Source of the DNA: an uncultured Lachnospiraceae bacterium
GTDB lineage: Bacteria > Bacillota > Clostridia > Lachnospirales > Lachnospiraceae
Direction of reading: 5' to 3'
Assembly (NCBI GenBank): GCA_902793685.1
Contig: CADBEN010000013.1
Coordinates: 1-54,391 of the forward strand
Length of the DNA stretch: 54,391 nt
Within the stretch, counting starts at the first letter, position 1, and the number at the start of each line of letters is the position of its first letter. A model generated the notes under the pieces. The model was not told the origin of the DNA and searched no databases. It was given only the letters and a program-made list of their open reading frames with translations. Positions 48,758 to 54,391 of this stretch are shown in pieces. The translations under genes were made by a program, and so were the position numbers.

Positions 48758-49511
48758 GAATAAAAACGGTGCGGCTGCACCTCAGCCCATCATCCAGGTC
48801 CGGGATCTCTGCAAGGCATTTGGGGATCACGAAGTTCTGAAGCACATCGCGGTGGATATCGACCAGGGCGATGTGGTCTGCGTCATCGGACCCTCCGGCT
48901 CCGGAAAATCCACCTTCCTCCGCTGCCTGAACCGGCTCGAGGAGCCCACCGGCGGCGAGATCATTTTTGACGGAGTCAACATCTGCGATCCGAAGACGGA
49001 CATTGACAAGCACCGTCAGAGAATGGGTATGGTGTTCCAGCAGTTCAATCTGTTCCCGCATATGAATATCATGCGGAACCTGACGCTGGCGCCCACGAAG
49101 CTGCAGGGCCTCAAAGAAGAGGAGGCGAAGGAGCACGCGCTGGATCTTCTGAGGAAGGTCGGTCTTGCGGACCGTGCAGACTCCTATCCAAGTCAGCTGT
49201 CCGGCGGACAGCAGCAGCGTATCGCCATTGTCCGGGCACTCTGCATGAGACCGGAAGTCATGCTTTTCGACGAGCCGACCTCCGCGCTGGATCCGGAGAT
49301 GGTCGGAGAAGTTCTGAACGTCATGAAGGATCTTGCGGAGCAGAAGATGACCATGGTGGTGGTCACCCATGAGATGGGATTTGCGAGAGAGGTCTCGAAC
49401 CGTGTCATGTTCCTCGAGAACGGTTACTTCCTTGAGGAGAATGAGCCGTCCGAGTTCTTTGCGCACCCGAAGGATGAGCGTCTGAAGTCCTTCCTCAGCA
49501 AGGTACTGTGA
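48747..49511 (+). CDS. Amino-acid ABC transporter ATP-binding protein
   Basis: A 254-aa GlnQ-type ATPase: Walker [11 protein letters not shown]-loop [11 protein letters not shown], signature [15 protein letters not shown], Walker [14 protein letters not shown] and H-loop [15 protein letters not shown]. The start is GTG 48747, ten bases after AAGGAGG, overlapping the permease stop by 11 bases. It ends the unit. Confidence 0.95.
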   Translation: MSAENKNGAAAPQPIIQVRDLCKAFGDHEVLKHIAVDIDQGDVVCVIGPSGSGKSTFLRCLNRLEEPTGGEIIFDGVNICDPKTDIDKHRQRMGMVFQQFNLFPHMNIMRNLTLAPTKLQGLKEEEAKEHALDLLRKVGLADRADSYPSQLSGGQQQRIAIVRALCMRPEVMLFDEPTSALDPEMVGEVLNVMKDLAEQKMTMVVVTHEMGFAREVSNRVMFLENGYFLEENEPSEFFAHPKDERLKSFLSKVL

Positions 49512-49561
49512 GATCCGGAAGGGATTCCAGGAAGAAGATAATACTGACTGAGCAGAACAAT

Positions 49562-49595
49562 GCCGCGGGGGGCGCATCCTTCCGCGGCGTTTTTC
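49562..49595 (+). terminator. Terminator after the amino-acid transporter
   Basis: GCCGCGG with CCGCGGC around a 13-base loop, followed by GTTTTTC. Confidence 0.85.
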
Positions 49596-49737
49596 TCTTT
49601 CAAACATATGTTCTGTGTGCTACAATGTTAATTATTCAGCACCCCTGGAAATGCGGGCAGAATCTGAACGGGAAACTTGTTCACCGGACACCGGTATGAG
49701 GGTGCAGAATAATGAAGATTACAGGCAGGGAGACGAT

Positions 49738-52563
49738 ATGGGGAAACAGTATATTAAGATCCGCGGGGCGTCGGAGCACAATCTGAAGAACGTGTCCCTG
49801 AACATTCCGCGGGAGGAACTGGTGGTCCTGACAGGCCTCTCCGGTTCCGGAAAATCGAGTCTCGCGTTTGACACGATCTACGCGGAAGGGCAGCGGCGCT
49901 ATATGGAGTCGCTTTCTTCCTATGCCCGGATGTTCCTGGGCCGGATGGAGAAGCCGAACGTGGAGAGCATCGAGGGCCTTTCCCCTTCCATTTCCATCGA
50001 CCAGAAGAGCACGAACCGGAACCCCCGTTCCACCGTGGGCACGGTGACGGAGATCTACGACTACATGCGTCTTCTGTACGCCCGGATCGGCATCCCTCAC
50101 TGTCCGAACTGCGGAAAGCCTATCATGAAGCAGTCCATCGACCAGATGGTGGACCAGGTGCTGAAACTTCCGGAAAAGACAAGGATCCAGCTTCTGGCGC
50201 CGATGGTCCGGGGAAAAAAGGGCCGGCACGAGAAGATCCTTGCCCAGGCAAAGAAGAGCGGCTACGTCCGCGTCCGGGTCGACGGAAACCTGTATGAGCT
50301 TTCCGAGGACATCGTCCTCGACAAGAACATCAAGCACTCCATCGAGGTAGTGGTGGACCGTCTTGTGATCCGGGAAGGAATACAGAAGCGTCTCACGGAC
50401 TCTCTGGAGACTGCTCTGGCCCTGACCGGCGGTACCGCCATGGTGGAGGTGGTCGGGGGGGAGATGCTGAACTTCTCCCAGAGCTTCGCCTGTCCGGACT
50501 GCGGGATCTCCATCGAGGAGGTGGAGCCCCGGAGCTTTTCCTTCAACAATCCTTTCGGCGCCTGTCCGGTCTGCGCAGGACTGGGCTACAAGATGGAGTT
50601 TTCCACGGAACTGATGATCCCGGACGAGAGTCTGTCCATCAGCCAGGGCGCCATCATCGCCCCCGGCTGGGCCTCCTCCGCAAAGGAGGGGAGCTTTACG
50701 AACGCCGTCCTCGTAGCGCTGGCGGAGCATTACGGTTTCAGCCTGGACACGCCCTTCCGTGATTATCCGGAGCGGATCCGGGATATCCTGATCAACGGGA
50801 CCGGCGGAGAGGAGATCAAGGTCCGTTACAGGAGCCAGCGGGGGGAAGGCGTCTACGACGTCGCCTTCGAGGGCCTGATCGAGAATGAGAACCGACGCTA
50901 CCGGGAGACCTTCTCCGACAGCATGAAGGCAGAGTATGAGACCTTCATGCGCTTCTCCCCCTGCACGGAGTGCGGCGGAAAGCGCCTGAAGAAATCGAGT
51001 CTTGCGGTGACCGTGGGCGGCATCAACATCTACGATGCCACGGATATGTCCATCACCAAATTCCGGATGTTCCTGGACCGTCTGGAACTCTCGGAGATGC
51101 AGCAGATGATCGGCGCCCAGATCCTGAAGGAGATCCGGAACCGGGTGACCTTCCTGATCGATGTGGGCCTGGACTACCTGACACTGTCCCGGGCCACCGA
51201 ATCCCTGTCCGGCGGGGAAGCCCAGCGTATCCGGCTGGCGACCCAGATCGGGTCGGGACTGGTGGGTGTCGCCTACATCCTGGACGAGCCCAGCATCGGC
51301 CTCCACCAGAGAGACAATGACAAGCTGCTGGGAACGCTTAAGCATCTGCGGGACCTGGGGAATACCGTGATCGTGGTGGAGCACGACGAGGACACCATGC
51401 GTGCCGCGGACTGGATCGTCGACATCGGCCCGGGCGCCGGAGAACACGGCGGACGGATCATCGCCGAGGGCACGGCCGCGGACCTGGAGAAATGCGAAAA
51501 CAGTATCACAGGGCAGTATCTGGCCGGGAAGCTGAAGATCCCGGTGCCGGAGAAGCGCAGGGAGCCCGCCGGATGGCTGACGGTCCGGGGAGCGCAGGAA
51601 CACAACCTGAAAAACATCGATGTGAGCTTCCCTCTGGGGATCATGACCTGTGTGACCGGCGTGTCAGGCTCGGGAAAGTCCTCCCTGGTGAACGAGATCC
51701 TGTACAAATACCTGGCAAAGCGGCTGAACCGGGCCCACGAGATCCCCGGAAAGTTCGGGTCCATCGAGGGACTGGAGAAGCTGGACAAGGTCATCGCCAT
51801 TGACCAGAGCCCCATCGGCCGCACGCCCCGGAGCAATCCGGCGACCTACACCGGTGTCTTCGACATGATCCGCGACCTCTTCGCGGCGACGGCGGACGCC
51901 AAGGCCAAGGGCTACGGGAAGGGACGCTTCAGCTTCAACGTGAAGGGCGGACGCTGCGAAGCCTGCACCGGCGACGGCATCATCAAGATCGAGATGCATT
52001 TCCTGCCGGATGTCTACGTGCCCTGCGAAGTCTGCCGCGGAAAGCGTTACAACCGCGAGACTCTTGATGTAAAATACAAAGGTAAGTCCATTTACGACGT
52101 CCTGAACATGACGGTGGAGGAGGCCCTGGAATTCTTTAAGAATGTGCCCACCATCGCCCGGAAGATACAGACGCTCTACGACGTGGGTCTTTCCTATATC
52201 CGGCTGGGGCAGCCCAGCACGGAGCTCTCCGGCGGCGAGGCGCAGCGCATCAAGCTCGCCACAGAGCTGAGCCGCAGGGGCACCGGGAAGACCGTCTATA
52301 TCCTTGACGAGCCCACCACCGGACTGCACTTCGCGGACGTCCACAAGCTGGTCAACATCCTCCGCAGGCTCTCAGACAGCGGGAACACTGTCATCGTGAT
52401 CGAGCACAACCTTGATGTGATCAAGACTGCGGACTACATCATCGACATGGGGCCCGAGGGCGGAGACGGAGGCGGAACGGTCATCGCCGAGGGAACGCCC
52501 GAGCAGGTGGCTGCCATGCCGCACAGCTACACCGGCCAGTATCTGCGGAAGATGCTGGTATAG
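49738..52563 (+). CDS. uvrA: Excinuclease ABC subunit A
   Basis: A 941-aa UvrA, damage-recognition ATPase of nucleotide excision repair. Both ATPase halves are complete: Walker [10 protein letters not shown] and GVSGSGKSS, signatures [12 protein letters not shown] and [12 protein letters not shown]. The zinc finger pairs CPNCGKP, CPDC-CPVC and CEACTGDG with CEVCRGKRY are all present. ATG 49738 is chosen; an upstream in-frame ATG at 49615 would add 41 residues not found in the family. The usual neighbour uvrB is not in the window. Confidence 0.97.
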   Translation: MGKQYIKIRGASEHNLKNVSLNIPREELVVLTGLSGSGKSSLAFDTIYAEGQRRYMESLSSYARMFLGRMEKPNVESIEGLSPSISIDQKSTNRNPRSTVGTVTEIYDYMRLLYARIGIPHCPNCGKPIMKQSIDQMVDQVLKLPEKTRIQLLAPMVRGKKGRHEKILAQAKKSGYVRVRVDGNLYELSEDIVLDKNIKHSIEVVVDRLVIREGIQKRLTDSLETALALTGGTAMVEVVGGEMLNFSQSFACPDCGISIEEVEPRSFSFNNPFGACPVCAGLGYKMEFSTELMIPDESLSISQGAIIAPGWASSAKEGSFTNAVLVALAEHYGFSLDTPFRDYPERIRDILINGTGGEEIKVRYRSQRGEGVYDVAFEGLIENENRRYRETFSDSMKAEYETFMRFSPCTECGGKRLKKSSLAVTVGGINIYDATDMSITKFRMFLDRLELSEMQQMIGAQILKEIRNRVTFLIDVGLDYLTLSRATESLSGGEAQRIRLATQIGSGLVGVAYILDEPSIGLHQRDNDKLLGTLKHLRDLGNTVIVVEHDEDTMRAADWIVDIGPGAGEHGGRIIAEGTAADLEKCENSITGQYLAGKLKIPVPEKRREPAGWLTVRGAQEHNLKNIDVSFPLGIMTCVTGVSGSGKSSLVNEILYKYLAKRLNRAHEIPGKFGSIEGLEKLDKVIAIDQSPIGRTPRSNPATYTGVFDMIRDLFAATADAKAKGYGKGRFSFNVKGGRCEACTGDGIIKIEMHFLPDVYVPCEVCRGKRYNRETLDVKYKGKSIYDVLNMTVEEALEFFKNVPTIARKIQTLYDVGLSYIRLGQPSTELSGGEAQRIKLATELSRRGTGKTVYILDEPTTGLHFADVHKLVNILRRLSDSGNTVIVIEHNLDVIKTADYIIDMGPEGGDGGGTVIAEGTPEQVAAMPHSYTGQYLRKMLV

Positions 52564-52583
52564 CAGACAGAAAGGAGACGACA

Positions 52584-54140
52584 TTGGAGATTCAGAACCA
52601 GGAAAAGATCCTCGTGATCGACTTCGGCGGCCAGTACAACCAGCTGGTGGCGCGCCGGGTCCGTGAAAACAACGTCTACTGTGAGATTTACTCTTACAGG
52701 ACCCCGCTGGAAAAGATCCGGGAGATGCAGCCGAAGGGCATCATCCTTACCGGAGGTCCCGCCAGCTGTTACGAAGAAGGAGCCGCATCCTGCGATCCGG
52801 AGCTGTTCCGCATGGGCGTTCCGGTCCTCGGACTCTGCTACGGCGCGCAGCTCATGCAGTGGGTGCTGGGCGGCAAGGTGGAGCGCGCGGCGAACCGGGA
52901 ATACGGACGGACGGAGATCCAGCTGGACACGGCGGATTCCCCGCTTCTGAAGGGTGTCCCCTCCCGGACCGTGGTGTGGATGAGCCATTTCGATTTTATC
53001 TCCCGCATGGCGCCGGGCTTTACCGTGGCGGCTCATTCCCTGAACTGCCCGGTGGCGGTCTGTGAGGACCGCGCATCGAAGCTCTACGGGATCCAGTTCC
53101 ATCCGGAGGTCCTCCATACAGAGGAAGGCTTTAAGATCCTCGGAAACTTTGTCCATGATATCTGCGGCTGCAGCGGCAGCTGGAGGATGGATGCCTTTGT
53201 GGCCCAGACCGTGGAGCAGATCCGGGAGAAAGTCGGAGACGGAAGAGTGCTGCTCGGCCTTTCCGGCGGCGTGGATTCCTCTGTGGCGGCGGTCCTGCTC
53301 TCCAAAGCCATCGGCGAGCAGCTGACCTGCGTGTTCGTGGACCACGGGCTTCTGAGAAAGAATGAAGCGGACGAGGTAGACGCGGTCTTCGGTCCTTCCG
53401 GTCCCTACAGGCTGAACTACGTTCATGTGGACGCAAAGCAGCATTTCTACGACAAGCTGGCCGGCGTCAGCGAGCCGGAGGCGAAGCGCCACATCATCGG
53501 AGAAGAGTTCATCCGTGTGTTTGAGGCGGAGGCGAAGAAGATCGGCGCGGTGGAGTTCCTGGCCCAGGGAACCATCTACCCCGACGTGGTGGAAAGCGGT
53601 CTCGGCGGCGAGAGCGCGGTCATCAAATCCCATCACAACGTAGGCGGCCTGCCGGAACACGTGGACTTTAAAGAGATCATCGAGCCGCTCCGCGCCCTCT
53701 TCAAGGACGAGGTCCGGAAGGTGGGACTGGAACTCGGCATCCCGGAAAAGCTTGTGTTCCGCCAGCCCTTCCCGGGGCCGGGACTGGGCATCCGCATCAT
53801 CGGCGAGGTGACGGAGGAGAAGGTGAAGATGGTGCAGGACGCGGACGCGATCTTCCGGGAGGAAGTGGCGGCTGCCGGCCTGGACCGGGAGCTGAACCAG
53901 TACTTTGCGGCACTCACTAACATGCGCTCCGTGGGCGTCATGGGCGACGAACGCACCTACGACTACGCTGTATGCCTCCGCGCGGTGAAGACCATCGACT
54001 TCATGACCGCGGAGAGCGCGGAGATCCCGTGGCCGGTGCTCCAGAAGGTCACCAGCCGCATCATCAACGAGGTCCGGCACGTGAACCGCGTGATGTACGA
54101 CATCACCAGCAAGCCGCCGGGCACCATCGAGCTGGAATAA
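52584..54140 (+). CDS. guaA: GMP synthase (glutamine-hydrolysing)
   Basis: A 518-aa enzyme turning XMP, ATP and glutamine into GMP. The class-I amidotransferase domain has the nucleophile Cys in GLCYGAQLM and His-Glu in QFHPEVLHT; the ATP pyrophosphatase P-loop is LSGGVDSSV. The C-terminal dimerisation domain ends [16 protein letters not shown], complete. The start is TTG 52584 with AAAGGAG upstream, 20 bases after uvrA; no ATG lies near. The 3' end of guaA is a known integration site for mobile elements. Confidence 0.97.
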   Translation: MEIQNQEKILVIDFGGQYNQLVARRVRENNVYCEIYSYRTPLEKIREMQPKGIILTGGPASCYEEGAASCDPELFRMGVPVLGLCYGAQLMQWVLGGKVERAANREYGRTEIQLDTADSPLLKGVPSRTVVWMSHFDFISRMAPGFTVAAHSLNCPVAVCEDRASKLYGIQFHPEVLHTEEGFKILGNFVHDICGCSGSWRMDAFVAQTVEQIREKVGDGRVLLGLSGGVDSSVAAVLLSKAIGEQLTCVFVDHGLLRKNEADEVDAVFGPSGPYRLNYVHVDAKQHFYDKLAGVSEPEAKRHIIGEEFIRVFEAEAKKIGAVEFLAQGTIYPDVVESGLGGESAVIKSHHNVGGLPEHVDFKEIIEPLRALFKDEVRKVGLELGIPEKLVFRQPFPGPGLGIRIIGEVTEEKVKMVQDADAIFREEVAAAGLDRELNQYFAALTNMRSVGVMGDERTYDYAVCLRAVKTIDFMTAESAEIPWPVLQKVTSRIINEVRHVNRVMYDITSKPPGTIELE

Positions 54141-54149
54141 ATATTGAAC

Positions 54150-54190
54150 GTCCGGAAACCAGCATAAACACTGGGTTTCCGGACTTTTTC
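54150..54190 (+). terminator. Terminator after guaA
   Basis: GTCCGGAAACC (54150-54160) pairs with GGTTTCCGGAC (54174-54184), with AG/CT inside, followed by TTTTTC. Confidence 0.9.
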
Positions 54191-54199
54191 TATGTCTCG

Positions 54200-54218
54200 T
54201 GAGTACATTTTGAGTACA
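54200..54218. repeat. Tandem TGAGTACA direct repeat
   Basis: TGAGTACA occurs twice (about 54200-54207 and 54211-54218), spaced by TTT, between the guaA terminator and the end of the minus-strand gene. Such repeats can be arm-type binding sites of an integrase, but that is inference from position. Confidence 0.4.
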
Positions 54219-54228
54219 CTTTTCAAAA

Positions 54229-54391
54229 TTATTCCGTTTCAGAGTCGGCATCATCGCTGTGGTCACAGGTCTTATCCAGTTTCTTCTGAGACGCTTGCAG
54301 GTCCAGCTCGATCTGCTCCAGCATCTCCCGAAAATCATCAGCGACATATTTCTCATCTTCAGAAGAATTTCCTTTTGTCAGCAGCTCCTGA
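54229..54391 (-). CDS. 3' end of an unidentified gene, cut by the window
   Basis: The last 53 codons of a minus-strand frame, open to the window edge and ending in TAA (54229-54231). The visible part is acidic and helical (YVADDFREMLEQIELD, then a DDADSETE tail) with no domain I recognise. The AT content is higher than in neighbouring genes. Position at guaA suggests it belongs to an integrated element, perhaps an integrase C-terminus, but the visible residues do not show it. Confidence 0.5.
   Translation of the reverse strand, partial: QELLTKGNSSEDEKYVADDFREMLEQIELDLQASQKKLDKTCDHSDDADSETE

Noticed and set aside
52527-54356. A 609-aa open frame on the minus strand opposite guaA
   Set aside because: It is antisense to a complete, conserved guaA and has no domain; only the separate short frame ending at 54229 is plausible there.

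Overview
The window is GC-rich (high 50s percent by eye), compact DNA from a Gram-positive anaerobe, most probably a Lachnospiraceae-type member of Clostridia. Pointers are YesM/YesN two-component genes, a BspA-type leucine-rich repeat protein, a membrane pyrophosphatase, a MocR/ECF vitamin pair, sugar PTS genes, the order cdaR-ftsE-ftsX-M23 peptidase-S41 peptidase, AGGAGG-type ribosome binding sites and lipobox lipoproteins. No rRNA, CRISPR array, complete phage or insertion sequence was seen. The taxonomic call is inference from gene content.

Layout. 1-4.3 kb: a lone substrate-binding lipoprotein translationally coupled to a YesM-type kinase and an AraC-type response regulator, then a small acidic protein. 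4.3-7.6 kb: two ABC-exporter half-transporters, the first lacking the front half of its nucleotide-binding domain. 7.6-15.2 kb: O-acetylhomoserine sulfhydrylase behind a structured leader; on the minus strand an ArsB/NhaD-type permease behind a terminator-containing leader, a GH13 glycosidase, a DUF3048 lipoprotein and a Nudix hydrolase; then tcdA on the plus strand. 15.3-20.7 kb: secreted unknown, then LRR protein, VWA/HxxxH protein, MoxR AAA ATPase, dtd and a small Nif11-like protein. 20.7-25.1 kb: truncated PdxR-like regulator divergent from an ECF S component, then hppA on the minus strand. 25.3-31.1 kb: tRNA-Gln(TTG), orphan citC (minus), then M20 amidohydrolase, TIGR01212 radical SAM protein and an AAA ATPase with a C-terminal RyR domain. 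31.3-38.0 kb: sucrose-type module of amylosucrase-like GH13, HAD phosphatase, PTS EIIBCA and enzyme I. 38.0-38.5 kb: non-coding stretch of very long hairpins. 38.5-47 kb: DUF1294 protein, tRNA-Gln(CTG), MscS-type channel with an unusual C-terminal domain, cvfB, and the cdaR-ftsEX-M23-S41 cell-envelope cluster. 47-49.5 kb: polar amino-acid ABC transporter. 49.7-54.1 kb: uvrA and guaA. The last 160 bases hold the 3' end of a minus-strand gene whose setting resembles an integrative-element border at guaA.

The signals most worth a second look are non-coding: (i) two copies of a 33-nt apical core at 38.07 and 38.35 kb, in opposite orientation, each carried on long stems whose sequences differ but remain complementary; (ii) two copies of a different approximately 200-nt palindromic repeat at 9.05 and 20.75 kb, both between convergent genes, also with compensatory changes in the outer stem; and (iii) the permease leader with a perfect 15-bp terminator and a yybP-ykoY-like GGGAGTAGC motif. 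The most notable protein-level oddities are the ABC subunit without a Walker A, the AAA-RyR fusion, the lysine/alanine-rich tail on the amylosucrase-like enzyme, and the truncated MocR regulator beside a repeat.
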